A stretch of DNA of 64,000 nt from Erythrobacter sp. SDW2 (GCF_021431965.1 NZ_CP090370.1:248001-312000); one strand, 5' to 3'; shown: positions 50,011 through 58,935, numbered from the stretch's first letter. The notes: generated by a model not told the origin, from the letters alone. A program made the numbers and translations.

Positions 50011-51423
50011 CTATTCCTGCGGACGCGCGGGATCGAGCAGGTCTCTGGTCTTTGCTCCCGCCTGCTCGCGTTCCTCGTCCACCATCCGGGCGATTTCCCG
50101 CTCCGGTCGGACATCGGTCTCGGCGCTGCCTGGCCTGCTGGCCGGCTGAGGTCGTGCGCCTCGCTCGGTCCCGCTTCGGGCATCTTCGGTAGAGCGATTC
50201 TCCCACTCCAGCGGCAAGGCGCTGGTACGCGGGTCGAAGCGGAGCCGGTAGATCGGCTCGGGCAGGGCGAAGCCCCCGGCCTCGAGCGCGTCCTTGACTT
50301 CGGCGATGGCAAGGCTGCGGGATTTGAGCCAGTCGGCATGCTGCTGGTCGACCCAGCCGAACAGCCGCAGGTTGATGCTCGATTCGCCGACTTCCTCGAT
50401 GCTGCCGAGCGGTTCGGGCTGCTGCAGGATATACGGCAGGCGGCGCAGGGCGGCGAGGGCGATCTCCAGTGCGACCCGCGGATCGTTATCGGCATCGATC
50501 CCCAGTTCGAACTGGAAGCGCCGTTGCGGATTGCGGGTGTAGTTGAGGATGATCGCCTTGAAGACCTGCGCATTGGGGATGCGCACATGGTTGCCGTCGA
50601 GTGTCATCAGGATGGTGGCACGGCTGGTCAGGCGGATCACACGCCCTTCCCGGTTCTCGATCACCACATGGTCGTTGGCGCGGAACGGCTGGCGCAGGCT
50701 CAGCATCAGCGAAGCGATGTAGTTCTCGACCGTTTCGCGCATGGCGAAACCCAGCGCGATGCCGACGATGCCCGCCCCGCCCAGCACGGCCCCGAGCAAG
50801 GCACCCGCACCCAATATTTCCAGCGCGACCACTATGCCCAGAGTCACGAAAGCCAGCCTGATGGCTCCGATCAACAGTTCCGCGAGGAAGATATTGGGGG
50901 TCAGGCGCCGCCATAGGCCGCCCATCCCCGCGATCAGATAGCCGAGCGTCCCGATCGCCAGCGCCGCCGCCACTGCCAGCCCCAGCAGCGGGAGAATGTC
51001 GAGCCAACCGCGGACCCGGTCGGCCAACTGCTCGAGCGTGCCGAGCCCGCCGGCTACGGAGCGGTCGCGTTGCAAGCGGTTCTCGATCGTGGCCACGCCC
51101 TCGATCCGGCCGGCGATGCCGGCAGCGCGAGCGATGTCGGCCTGCTCCGGGACGGTGCCCGTCAGCGTGACGACACCGTCGTCGACTTCCACCGCGACCG
51201 CGGCGAAGGCCGGCAGTTCGGCGAAGATACCCTCGATGCGCCGGGCGATGCGGGTATCCTCGCCGGCGTCCTGGCTCTGGCCGATGGCCTGCGTTTCGGC
51301 TGGCGCTGCCGGATTTTCGGGCGACGGCGCGGCGGGCAGCACCGCCCCTGCCTGCCCGGCAAGGACGCACGCAGCAGCAAGCGCCATCAGCGCGCGAAAG
51401 ATCCGTAAAATGAATGTCCGCAC
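50011..51423 (-). CDS. BON domain - MscS mechanosensitive channel fusion
   Basis: A 470-residue protein with a signal-like N-terminus (residues 1-25), a Pro/Ala-rich stretch, a BON domain (about 55-120: RIARRIEGIFAELPAFAAVAVEVDDGVVTLTGTVPEQADIARA), membrane segments at about 145-165 and 185-210, and an MscS core with TM3 GAGALLGAVLGGAGIVGIALGFAMRETVENYIASLMLSLRQPFRANDHVVI (about 205-255). The C-terminal tail (about 405-470) is charged and disordered. BON domains bind membranes or peptidoglycan, so the periplasmic part could sense envelope strain. It differs in architecture from the MscS near polA. Confidence 0.88.
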   Translation of the reverse strand: MRTFILRIFRALMALAAACVLAGQAGAVLPAAPSPENPAAPAETQAIGQSQDAGEDTRIARRIEGIFAELPAFAAVAVEVDDGVVTLTGTVPEQADIARAAGIAGRIEGVATIENRLQRDRSVAGGLGTLEQLADRVRGWLDILPLLGLAVAAALAIGTLGYLIAGMGGLWRRLTPNIFLAELLIGAIRLAFVTLGIVVALEILGAGALLGAVLGGAGIVGIALGFAMRETVENYIASLMLSLRQPFRANDHVVIENREGRVIRLTSRATILMTLDGNHVRIPNAQVFKAIILNYTRNPQRRFQFELGIDADNDPRVALEIALAALRRLPYILQQPEPLGSIEEVGESSINLRLFGWVDQQHADWLKSRSLAIAEVKDALEAGGFALPEPIYRLRFDPRTSALPLEWENRSTEDARSGTERGARPQPASRPGSAETDVRPEREIARMVDEEREQAGAKTRDLLDPARPQE

Positions 51424-51472
51424 ATGACTAAAGCGGACGCGATGGGATGAGGTTCCCGCGCCGTGTCGGCGA

Positions 51473-51850
51473 TCACGCCGCGGCGGCGAAAATCACTTTG
51501 AAAAGCGCCGTCAGCACCAGCGGCAGGCCGATGGCCATCGCCCACAGCAGCACCTGATCGCGGCGATAGGCCGGAGCCAGGGCCTCGTCGGCAGCCTGGG
51601 CATCGGAAAGGTCGCGCCAGCGCCGTTCGAAGCGACGGCAGGCGGGGATGATGCCCGCGACCAGCACCACCAGCGCGAGATAGGGGAGGATCGACATCCC
51701 TTCGGTCTTCATCGCGGTCACGGTCACGAAAATGGTGAGGCCGGTATAGACCAGGAGGGCGTAGGCAACGTTATCGCTCATCGATCGTCGCCAGTCGCGC
51801 CCCCGCACGGCTGGAACGTGTTTGGCATGCTCGCGCGCCACCTTGGTCAT
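51473..51850 (-). CDS. Small membrane protein, hypothetical
   Basis: A 125-residue protein with about three membrane segments (approximately 28-48, 55-70, 100-122) and charged linkers (CRRFERRWRDLSDAQAADEALAPAYRRDQ). ATG 51850 has a GGGGGAGACAGCGCAG ribosome-binding context; an internal ATG at 51781 is possible. It is the gene upstream of the BON-MscS (49-base gap), probably in one unit. I do not recognise the family. Confidence 0.65.
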   Translation of the reverse strand: MTKVAREHAKHVPAVRGRDWRRSMSDNVAYALLVYTGLTIFVTVTAMKTEGMSILPYLALVVLVAGIIPACRRFERRWRDLSDAQAADEALAPAYRRDQVLLWAMAIGLPLVLTALFKVIFAAAA

Positions 51851-52028
51851 CTGCGCTGTCTCCCCCGCAGTGTATGTTCGACTCGGACTATCTCAAAGAC
51901 CGGCGTTGCAATCAAGAGGTGGTAACCAAACCGCAACAGTGCGGCCCGTGCTGTTCGTCCATGCATAAACCTTGCCAACCGTGCCGAAACGGGGTTTTCC
52001 CGGCCACGCGCGATGCTACATGGGACGC

Positions 52029-52808
52029 ATGAGCATGCTCGAAGCCGAAGCCATGGCGCTGTCCAGCGCATCCCAGCCGATCCCGCAGGGCGGGCTCGAA
52101 GTCATTTCCATCGCCAAGAGCTATGACAAGCGGGCGGTGCTGACCGATATCTCGCTCACTGTCGGCAAGGGCGAAGTGCTCGGCCTGCTCGGCCCCAACG
52201 GCGCGGGCAAGACGACCTGCTTCTATTCGGTGATGGGCCTGGTGAAGCCCGACCATGGCCGGATCGTGATGGACGGCGAGGATGTCACCCATCTGCCGAT
52301 GTATCGCCGGGCGATCCTGGGCCTCGGCTATCTGCCGCAGGAAACCAGCATCTTCCGCGGCATGACGGTGGAGCAGAACATCGCCTGCGTGCTGGAGATG
52401 GTCGAACCCGATCGCGCCACGCGCGAGAAGGAGCTAGACCGGCTGCTTGACGAATTCGGGCTCCAGCGGCTGCGCACCTCGCCCGCCATGGCACTGTCAG
52501 GCGGTGAACGCCGCCGCTGCGAAATTGCCCGCGCGCTGGCGGCCAAGCCCTCGATCATGCTGCTCGACGAGCCCTTCGCCGGGATCGACCCGCTCTCGAT
52601 CAGCGACATCCGCGACCTGGTGAAGGATCTCAAGACCCGCGGCATCGGCGTGCTGATCACCGATCACAACGTGCGAGAGACGCTGGAGATCGTCGACCGC
52701 GCCTGCATCATCTATGGCGGGCAGGTGCTGTTCGCCGGCACGCCGCAGGAACTCGTCGCCGACGAGAATGTGCGGCGGCTGTATCTGGGTGAGAGCTTCA
52801 CGCTATGA
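52029..52808 (+). CDS. lptB: Lipopolysaccharide export ATPase LptB
   Basis: A 259-residue ABC ATPase of the LptB2FG LPS extractor. Walker A GPNGAGKTTCFYSVMGL, Q-loop YLPQETSIFRGMTVEQNIACVLE (the LptB-typical sequence), signature LSGGERRRCEIARAL, Walker B IMLLDEPFAGIDP and the H-loop ITDHNVRETLEIVD are intact. The ATG 52029 (MSMLEAEAMALSS) is chosen; ATGs at 51972 and 52020 have no better ribosome binding site. As in other proteobacteria rpoN follows, but lptA/lptC are not upstream. The gap to rpoN is 139 bases with a large hairpin. Confidence 0.95.
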   Translation: MSMLEAEAMALSSASQPIPQGGLEVISIAKSYDKRAVLTDISLTVGKGEVLGLLGPNGAGKTTCFYSVMGLVKPDHGRIVMDGEDVTHLPMYRRAILGLGYLPQETSIFRGMTVEQNIACVLEMVEPDRATREKELDRLLDEFGLQRLRTSPAMALSGGERRRCEIARALAAKPSIMLLDEPFAGIDPLSISDIRDLVKDLKTRGIGVLITDHNVRETLEIVDRACIIYGGQVLFAGTPQELVADENVRRLYLGESFTL

Positions 52809-52816
52809 TGTCTTCT

Positions 52817-52924
52817 CCCAGCCTTGCGGCTGGGGCGCGGCACCAGCCCACTCCCCCTCCCAGCCACCCGATGATTTTCCCATATCCTATCGGGTGGCTG
52901 GGAGGGGGAGTGGGCTGGTGCCGC
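52817..52924. repeat. Perfect 36-bp inverted repeat plus small hairpin between lptB and rpoN
   Basis: A small stem CCCAGCC-TTGC-GGCTGGG (52817-52834) is followed by two perfect 36-base arms, 52837-52872 and 52889-52924, separated by a 16-base loop (GATTTTCCCATATCCT). The arms contain CACCAGCCCACTCCCCCTCC and its complement; there is no mismatch over 36 bp. The whole occupies most of the 139-base gap. No transposase is present. Perfect arm identity suggests recent origin, gene conversion between arms, or selection for the hairpin. Confidence 0.9.
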
Positions 52925-52947
52925 CCGAGCGTTAGCGAGCAAGAATA

Positions 52948-54399
52948 ATGGCGCTCGGCCCCCGCCTCGACCTCAGGCAATCCCAATCGCTGGTGATGAC
53001 GCCGCAGCTGCAGCAGGCGATCAAGCTGCTGGCGTTGTCCAACCTCGAGATCGAGACCTTTATCGGCGAGGCGCTGGAAGCCAACCCGCTGCTCGAAGCT
53101 GGCGAGGTCCGGCGCGAGGATGGCGAGAGCGAGACGATCGCCACACCCGAGGAAACCGGGGCCGACAGCTTCGACGGCGAGGGTAGCTCGCTCGACCTCG
53201 CGCCCGAAGCGCTCGACCGCGACCGCGACACCGGGGACGGCGAATGGGGTGCGGGCGGCGCAGCGGCACCATCGGACGATCTCACCCCGATCGAGGACCG
53301 CCGCAGCGCCGAAATCTCGCTCGCCGACCACCTGCACGAACAGGTCGGCGCGATTGCCTATACCGAGCGCGAGGAAGCCATCGCCCGACACATCGTCGAC
53401 CTGCTCGACGAGGCAGGGTACCTCGACACCGACCTGCGCGAGATCGCTGCCGAACTCGACGTGGCGCTCTACGAAGTCGAGGATGCGCTGGAACTGGTCC
53501 AGTCGCTCGATCCCACCGGGGTGGGCGCGCGCAATCTGGGCGAGTGCCTCGCGCTGCAGGCCAAAGAGGCAAACCGCTACGACCCTTGCATGGCGCGGAT
53601 GCTCGACAATCTCGACCTGCTGGCGGCCGGCGAGTTCGCCCGGCTCCGACGCATGTGCGATGTCGATGACGAGGACTTCGCCGATATGCTGGCCGAACTG
53701 CGCGGCTACGATCCCAAGCCGGGGCTGCGCTATGGCGGGGGCGAGGCCAGCGCGGTGGTGCCGGACATCCTGCTGACCCGCGACGAGAAGGGTCACTGGA
53801 AGATCGCGCTCAACGAAGCGACCCTGCCCCGGCTGGTGGTCAATCGCGGCTATTTCCTCGAACTGAAGCAAGGCTGCGCCGATCGCGCGAGCAAGGGCTG
53901 GCTCAAGGAAAAGCTCGCCGATGCCAACTGGCTGATCAAGGCGCTGGACCAGCGGCAGAAGACCATCCTCAGCGTGGCGGCCGAAATCGTGAAGAGGCAG
54001 GCGGCGTTCTTCCGCGAAGGCGTGAGCGGGCTGAGGCCCCTGACCCTGCGCGAAGTGGCCGAAGAAATCGACATGCACGAAAGCACGGTCAGCCGCGTCA
54101 CCAGCAACAAATACCTCGCCTGCGAGCGCGGCACCTTCGAACTGAAATACTTCTTCCGCTCGGGCGTTGCCAGCGCAGACGGCGAAGGCGCCTCCTCCGA
54201 AGCGGTCAAGGCCCGCATCAAGGCCCTGATCGACGCCGAGGACCCCAAGAAGATCCTCAGCGACGATACGCTGGTCGACATGCTCAAGGCCGAAGGCTTC
54301 GACCTCGCCCGGCGCACCGTAGCAAAGTACCGTGAGGCGATGGGGATCGGCTCGAGCGTGCAGCGGCGGCGGGCGAAAAAGCTGCGCGGGATGACTTGA
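52948..54399 (+). CDS. rpoN: RNA polymerase sigma-54 factor
   Basis: A 483-residue sigma-54. The N-terminal Gln/Leu-rich activator-interacting region is RLDLRQSQSLVMTPQLQQAIKLLALSNLEIETFIGEAL. An acidic linker follows (about 60-120), then the core-binding domain, the helix-turn-helix LREVAEEIDMHESTVSRVTSNKYL (about 366-390), and the RpoN box ARRTVAKYRE (about 462-471). Start ATG 52948 has only a weak ribosome binding site. Its mRNA begins after or includes the large hairpin if transcribed with lptB. Confidence 0.97.
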   Translation: MALGPRLDLRQSQSLVMTPQLQQAIKLLALSNLEIETFIGEALEANPLLEAGEVRREDGESETIATPEETGADSFDGEGSSLDLAPEALDRDRDTGDGEWGAGGAAAPSDDLTPIEDRRSAEISLADHLHEQVGAIAYTEREEAIARHIVDLLDEAGYLDTDLREIAAELDVALYEVEDALELVQSLDPTGVGARNLGECLALQAKEANRYDPCMARMLDNLDLLAAGEFARLRRMCDVDDEDFADMLAELRGYDPKPGLRYGGGEASAVVPDILLTRDEKGHWKIALNEATLPRLVVNRGYFLELKQGCADRASKGWLKEKLADANWLIKALDQRQKTILSVAAEIVKRQAAFFREGVSGLRPLTLREVAEEIDMHESTVSRVTSNKYLACERGTFELKYFFRSGVASADGEGASSEAVKARIKALIDAEDPKKILSDDTLVDMLKAEGFDLARRTVAKYREAMGIGSSVQRRRAKKLRGMT

Positions 54400-54468
54400 A
54401 GAGATTTTTGCTAGACAAGTTTGGTGAAGGGTCGCGCTACGACGCCAAGACGATCGGGGGACAAGCAC

Positions 54469-55929
54469 ATGCGAGGAAGATGGTGGGTTCGTTTGGCCGC
54501 AGCGATCGCGGCAACGACGTTCGGGCCGGCTGCCCAGGCGAATGGTTTGCCAAAACTCGCATATGTCGATGTGCCGCTTTATGCGGACGCGGACGGCGGC
54601 CAGAAATCCGCAATTTTCACAATAAATACCACGGCATACGACTCCAGCAGCAGGAAGGATAGTGATGTCCCGATAGCGGTCCGGATGTATGTCCGCGACC
54701 GCGATGTTCCGACCAAGAGGGGACCGCATGACCGTGTCTGCATTCGCGGGGCTTCCGAAGAAATCCTGCCGCTACTGGCGATAACTCCGATAGCAAGTAA
54801 GCCGGGAACAGATACGATCCTTGGAAACGCGCAGCCGAACGGGGCCAAGATCGTCTGCTCCCTGTTACCTGCCGCCGATTCATATCGGGTTTGGAGCAAA
54901 TCATCCGTCGCGCTCGAGCCTTCGGACGCATGGCAATGGACTACGCCTGAAGTCTTCCGTTCGCTGCCGCAGTGGCGCAATCAGAATGATTTCGCCTCGG
55001 CGGACAAGATCCTGAACACTCTTGCCGACTCGCTGCAGCTTGATGGAGTCTGCCTCGAAATCAACGTGCTTCGAGCAGAGTTTTCCGCACCGGACGAGAT
55101 CATCGGCCAGCCGCGATGGATGCTGGCGCAATACAGGACCGCCAATGACCTTAATCAATATTTGAGCGACACGGAGGAGTGGACGTACAATGAAATGGAC
55201 ATGTCGCGCGGCAACCTTCATTTCAGGTCATTTGCCACTCAGGATCTCGATACGGCCGGAACTGTTATCCCTTACAGGATGGGGTTCGGCACATTCGAGG
55301 AAATACAAAAGCTGCTGACCACAACCAGGTTGACAAGGGACGGAGGTTGGGCAGTCCAAGGGGGTGTGGCCGGCTGCCTCGGAGATAAAATCGACGTGCA
55401 CATCCGTGGCAATCAAAATACTGAAACGACTTCATATTTTGGATACATAAGCCTCGCCATCGTTCTTCCGTACTGGCTCGAATATGAAAGCGCGAGCCCT
55501 GCCGCCAAAGCATTCTGGCAGGCTTATCATAACGAACTCGCGATGCATGAACTGGTGCACGTCTATGACGAGCTCAAGATCATGAACGAGATTGTGTTTC
55601 AGTCCAGGGGCATGGCGATGCTTCAGCAGAATTTTTCCCGAGCGCCTCAGTGGCCAGGCGAAGCCAAGGAACTCGGACTATCGCTTGATCGGTCCATGAG
55701 ACCTTCTCCTGCCGAGGCACTCTTTGTACCGGCCAATGTCACAAAAAGACAGGCCGGGGATTATGCATCCGCAGTCTTTCACGCGGCAACGCTGCGTCCC
55801 GGCACACCGACGGAGCCCGCCATAGGACTCGACATCTGGCTACGCCCGGGCGTTGCGCGCACATTTGGCGACCAGCGCGTGTTGTGGGAAGAAAGGCGAA
55901 AGGCCCTTCAGACGATGGGGCTCGAATAG
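54469..55929 (+). CDS. Secreted HEXXH (zincin-like) protein of unknown family, atypical base composition
   Basis: A 486-residue protein with a signal peptide (residues 1-24, ending GPAAQA). A HEXXH metal-binding motif lies at 360-364 in the segment NELAMHELVHVYDELK, suggesting a zinc metallopeptidase; the third ligand is not certain. Four cysteines (91, 130, 195, 303) could form disulfides. The N-terminal half is rich in beta-type sequence. GC is visibly lower than neighbours (45% in 54601-54660 and 53% in 55441-55500 by counting) with ATA and AAT codons, suggesting transfer. ATG 54469 follows GGGGGACAAGCAC. It sits 69 bases after rpoN, where hpf/ptsN are usual. DUF922-like peptidases are the nearest comparison I can offer; function unknown. 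Confidence 0.68.
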   Translation: MRGRWWVRLAAAIAATTFGPAAQANGLPKLAYVDVPLYADADGGQKSAIFTINTTAYDSSSRKDSDVPIAVRMYVRDRDVPTKRGPHDRVCIRGASEEILPLLAITPIASKPGTDTILGNAQPNGAKIVCSLLPAADSYRVWSKSSVALEPSDAWQWTTPEVFRSLPQWRNQNDFASADKILNTLADSLQLDGVCLEINVLRAEFSAPDEIIGQPRWMLAQYRTANDLNQYLSDTEEWTYNEMDMSRGNLHFRSFATQDLDTAGTVIPYRMGFGTFEEIQKLLTTTRLTRDGGWAVQGGVAGCLGDKIDVHIRGNQNTETTSYFGYISLAIVLPYWLEYESASPAAKAFWQAYHNELAMHELVHVYDELKIMNEIVFQSRGMAMLQQNFSRAPQWPGEAKELGLSLDRSMRPSPAEALFVPANVTKRQAGDYASAVFHAATLRPGTPTEPAIGLDIWLRPGVARTFGDQRVLWEERRKALQTMGLE

Positions 55930-56419
55930 CCTGATGCGGCTTCGTTGACCATCTCCGTCACACCGGTGGGTATCTGTGTCAATGCGCTGTCCCGCAGGCA
56001 TTCTCACGCGCTTCAGCGTTGACGGCTCGTCCGATCGTCGATCCCGCACAAGTCTCCGACCATGGTCGCGGTGGCGCGGAATTCGGGTAAACCTCGCAAG
56101 CCCCGACAGCCCGTGCTGTTGGGTTTTGGTGTGAACTTAGTGTGACCTTTCGCGCCCCGGACACCGCCTTTATGCACCGGGCGCCCCTGCGCATCCACCG
56201 CATGCCCTTTCCGAAAGGCCGCTCAGCAGCAGCCTAACTGACTCAAATTGCCGCCTTTTCCCGGCCATCGATGCCACGCAACCCTCGGGAATCGTTGCGT
56301 TTACACGATATTAACCTTTTCCGTTCAGATGTTTTGTGGTTAATCCGAGGCAACACCTCTGAACGGGGCGTTACCATGTCCCCTCGGGGACACATGAAAG
56401 GGTCAAGGGGGAATACCCG
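55930..56419 (+). promoter_or_regulatory. ctrA upstream regulatory region (490 bases)
   Basis: No gene is seen in this gap. It contains two GANTC (CcrM methylation) sites, GACTC at 56240-56244 and GAATC at 56289-56293, and a near-perfect CtrA box TTTA-N7-TTAA at 56300-56314 (consensus TTAA-N7-TTAA). Just upstream of the ctrA ribosome binding site is a hairpin TGTCCCC-TC-GGGGACA (56377-56392). Methylation-sensitive, autoregulated ctrA promoters are known in Caulobacter. Here the site arrangement is seen, regulation is inferred. Confidence 0.65.
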
Positions 56420-57115
56420 ATGCGTGTACTGCTGATCGAAGACGAGCCGACCACCGCCAAGGCGATCGAGCTGATGCTGACCACGGAAGGCTTCAACGTC
56501 TACTCGACCGATCTGGGCGAGGAAGGCCTCGATCTGGGCAAGCTGTATGATTACGATATCATCCTGCTCGACCTCAACCTGCCGGACATGCACGGTTACG
56601 ACGTGCTCAAGAAGCTGCGCGTTTCCAAGGTCCAGACCCCGGTCCTGATCCTGTCCGGCATTGCCGAAATGGACAGCAAGATCCGCAGCTTCGGCTTCGG
56701 TGCCGACGACTACGTGACCAAGCCGTTCCACCGCGAGGAACTGGTCGCCCGCATCCACGCCGTGGTGCGCCGTTCGAAGGGCCACAGCCAGTCGATCATC
56801 CGCACCGGCAAGCTGGCCGTCAATCTCGATACCAAGACCGTCGAAGTCGACGGCGCCCGCGTCCACCTGACGGGCAAGGAATATGCGATGCTCGAGCTGC
56901 TGAGCTTGCGCAAGGGCACCACGCTGACCAAGGAAATGTTCCTCAACCACCTCTATGGCGGGATGGACGAACCCGAGCTAAAGATCATCGACGTTTTCAT
57001 CTGCAAGCTGCGCAAGAAGCTCAGCCTCGCCTGCGGCGGCGACAACTACATCGAGACGGTATGGGGCCGCGGCTATGTGCTGCGCGATCCGGACGAGGTC
57101 GAAGAAGCGGCATAG
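56420..57115 (+). CDS. ctrA: Cell-cycle response regulator CtrA
   Basis: A 231-residue OmpR-type response regulator and master regulator in alphaproteobacteria. The receiver domain (1-120) starts [67 protein letters not shown] with acidic pocket E7-D8 and phosphoacceptor D51. T79-like LSG and K102-like TKPF are present. The winged-helix DNA-binding domain (about 125-225) has [52 protein letters not shown], nearly identical to Caulobacter CtrA in the parts I know. ATG 56420 follows AAGGGGGAATACCC. A terminator lies at 57271. Confidence 0.97.
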   Translation: MRVLLIEDEPTTAKAIELMLTTEGFNVYSTDLGEEGLDLGKLYDYDIILLDLNLPDMHGYDVLKKLRVSKVQTPVLILSGIAEMDSKIRSFGFGADDYVTKPFHREELVARIHAVVRRSKGHSQSIIRTGKLAVNLDTKTVEVDGARVHLTGKEYAMLELLSLRKGTTLTKEMFLNHLYGGMDEPELKIIDVFICKLRKKLSLACGGDNYIETVWGRGYVLRDPDEVEEAA

Positions 57116-57270
57116 TTTGTTTGGCCTCAAGCGCCGGGCTTCGCCCGGTCAGCTTCGCTTCCCGGCCCCTTAGGTTACCGCGCTCACTGCGCGACGACCG
57201 CCTGGTCTTGCGGATCGCGAGCGAACCGTCGACACAGAATCAGCGAATTCCTCTCGGGGGAATTGGGGGA

Positions 57271-57301
57271 AACGCCCGGGACCGATGGTTCCGGGCGTTT
57301 T
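57271..57301 (+). terminator. Terminator of ctrA
   Basis: Stem AACGCCCGGGACC - GAT - GGTTCCGGGCGTT (one G-T wobble) followed by TTT. It lies 155 bases beyond the ctrA stop. An additional smaller hairpin (CCGGGC-TTC-GCCCGG) is at about 57139-57153. The remainder of the 289-base gap shows nothing else; a GAATC site is at 57237-57241. Confidence 0.85.
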
Positions 57302-57404
57302 GCCATAGGGAGAAATGTTGAGGGGGTGAAATCCGATCTGTGCTGCCGTAGGCTCCGTTAGCGCTGTAAATCCGCGCCATTAACCGGCGAAGGAACGACG
57401 CGGG

Positions 57405-58169
57405 ATGGATTGGCTTGGTATCGATCTCACGGCGCTGTTGCCGTTCATCGCGGTCGGCTTTGCCGCGCAGCTGGTCGACGGGGCGCTGGGCATGGCCTTC
57501 GGCGTCATCACCAACACGCTGCTGGTCGGACTGCTCGGCATCTCCCCGGCACAAGCCTCGCAGAAGGTCCATGTCGTCGAGTGCTTCACCACCGCGACAT
57601 CGGGCCTCAGCCATCTGTATCACCGCAACATCGACGGCAAACTGTTCGCGCGGCTGGTGATCCCCGGCGTGATCGGCGGCGTGACCGGGGCTTACCTGCT
57701 GACGTCGATCGATGGCGAAGCGATCAAGCCCTATGTGCTGCTCTACCTCGCGGCGATGGGGGTATACCTGCTGGTGCGCGGGCTGCTCTATCCGCCCAAG
57801 CTGCGCGAAGCGAAGCATGTCGCGCCATTGGGCCTGATCGGCGGCTTCCTCGATGCCGCAGGTGGTGGCGGCTGGGGGCCGGTGGTCACCTCCAACCTGC
57901 TGGTCCAGGGTGCCGAGCCGCGCAAGGTCGTGGGAACGGTCAATGCAGCCGAGTTCTTCCTGACGGTCAGCATCTCGGCGACCTTCATCTACCACCTTGG
58001 CGTCGCGGACCTCGCCGGGGCGACCTTGGGCCTGCTGATCGGTGGTGTCATCGCGGCGCCGTTTGCGGCGGTCGCGGCCAAGCACTTCAGCCCCAAGCTG
58101 ATGCTGATCATGGTCGGCGTTGCGCTGATCGCGACCAGCGCTTACGGCATCTGGACGGCGTGGGGCTAG
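57405..58169 (+). CDS. TauE/SafE-family (TSUP) membrane transporter
   Basis: A 254-residue TSUP-family permease (PF01925), eight hydrophobic segments in two inverted halves: LLPFIAVGFAAQLVDGALGMAFGVITNTLL (first half) and PLGLIGGFLDAAGGGGWGPVVTSNLLVQGAEPRKVVGTVNAAEFFLT (second half), which are the conserved pore repeats. Family members export organosulfonate, sulfite or other small anions; the substrate is not predictable here. ATG 57405 follows GAAGGAACGACGCGGG. trmB follows at 19 bases on the same strand. Confidence 0.9.
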   Translation: MDWLGIDLTALLPFIAVGFAAQLVDGALGMAFGVITNTLLVGLLGISPAQASQKVHVVECFTTATSGLSHLYHRNIDGKLFARLVIPGVIGGVTGAYLLTSIDGEAIKPYVLLYLAAMGVYLLVRGLLYPPKLREAKHVAPLGLIGGFLDAAGGGGWGPVVTSNLLVQGAEPRKVVGTVNAAEFFLTVSISATFIYHLGVADLAGATLGLLIGGVIAAPFAAVAAKHFSPKLMLIMVGVALIATSAYGIWTAWG

Positions 58170-58188
58170 GCCGCTAGGCGGCAGCCCC

Positions 58189-58890
58189 ATGTCCGCATAC
58201 AAGCCCGGCGATCCGACCACGCTCAACCGGCTCTATGGCCGCAGCCAGGGCAAACCGCTCCGCAAACACCAGCAATCGCTGGTCGCCAATCTGCTGCCCC
58301 AGATCGCTGTGCCCGCCGAAGGTCCGGTAACGGCGCAGGCGCTGTTCGGCGAGGATTGCCCGCTCCATTTCGAGATCGGCTTCGGCGGCGGCGAGCATCT
58401 CGCCTATCGCGCCGACCTCTTGCCCAACCACGGCTTCATCGGCGCCGAGCCCTTCGTCAACGGCGTGGCGCAGGCGCTGACCCATATCGAAGAGCAGCGG
58501 CTTGCCAACGTCCGCCTGCACATGGGCGATGCGCTGGAGGTGCTGGCGCGGGTGCCCGACGGGGCGCTGACGATGCTCTACCTGCTCCACCCGGACCCCT
58601 GGCCCAAGAACAAGCACGCCAAGCGCCGGATGATGAACGATGGCCCGGTGCGGATGTTCGCCGACAAGCTCAAGCCTGGCGGCGAGTTTCGCTTCGGCAC
58701 CGACCACCCGGTCTACCTGCGCCACGCGCTGATGGTGATGCGCCGCCACACTGACGCGTTCGAGTGGATCGTCGAAGGCCCCCCGAACTGGCAGGTCCGC
58801 CCGAGCGGCTGGCCCGAGACCCGTTACGAGCACAAGGCGCGAACGGTGTACGGTCACGAAGTGTGGTACTTCCGCTGGCGGCGTAGATAG
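58189..58890 (+). CDS. trmB: tRNA (guanine-N7-)-methyltransferase
   Basis: A 233-residue TrmB which makes m7G46 in tRNA. It shows FEIGFGGGEHLAYRA (SAM loop), FIGAEPFVNGVAQAL, the hallmark LYLLHPDPWPKNKHAKRRMMN and KPGGEFRFGTDHPVYLRHAL. The C-terminal ETRYEHKARTVYGHEVWYFRWRR is typical. The start (MSAYKPGDPTTLNRLYGRSQGKPL) agrees with alphaproteobacterial orthologues. Follows the TSUP gene and ends at a stem shared with the convergent outer-membrane protein gene. Confidence 0.96.
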   Translation: MSAYKPGDPTTLNRLYGRSQGKPLRKHQQSLVANLLPQIAVPAEGPVTAQALFGEDCPLHFEIGFGGGEHLAYRADLLPNHGFIGAEPFVNGVAQALTHIEEQRLANVRLHMGDALEVLARVPDGALTMLYLLHPDPWPKNKHAKRRMMNDGPVRMFADKLKPGGEFRFGTDHPVYLRHALMVMRRHTDAFEWIVEGPPNWQVRPSGWPETRYEHKARTVYGHEVWYFRWRRR

Positions 58891-58920
58891 CAGCGGGCCG
58901 CGCATGGTTACGGCCCGCTG
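58891..58920. terminator. Bidirectional terminator, trmB / outer-membrane protein
   Basis: A perfect 10-bp stem CAGCGGGCCG/CGGCCCGCTG with a 10-base loop, directly after the trmB stop; few T residues follow. Confidence 0.65.
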
Positions 58921-58935
58921 CGTTGCGCTCCCCAG

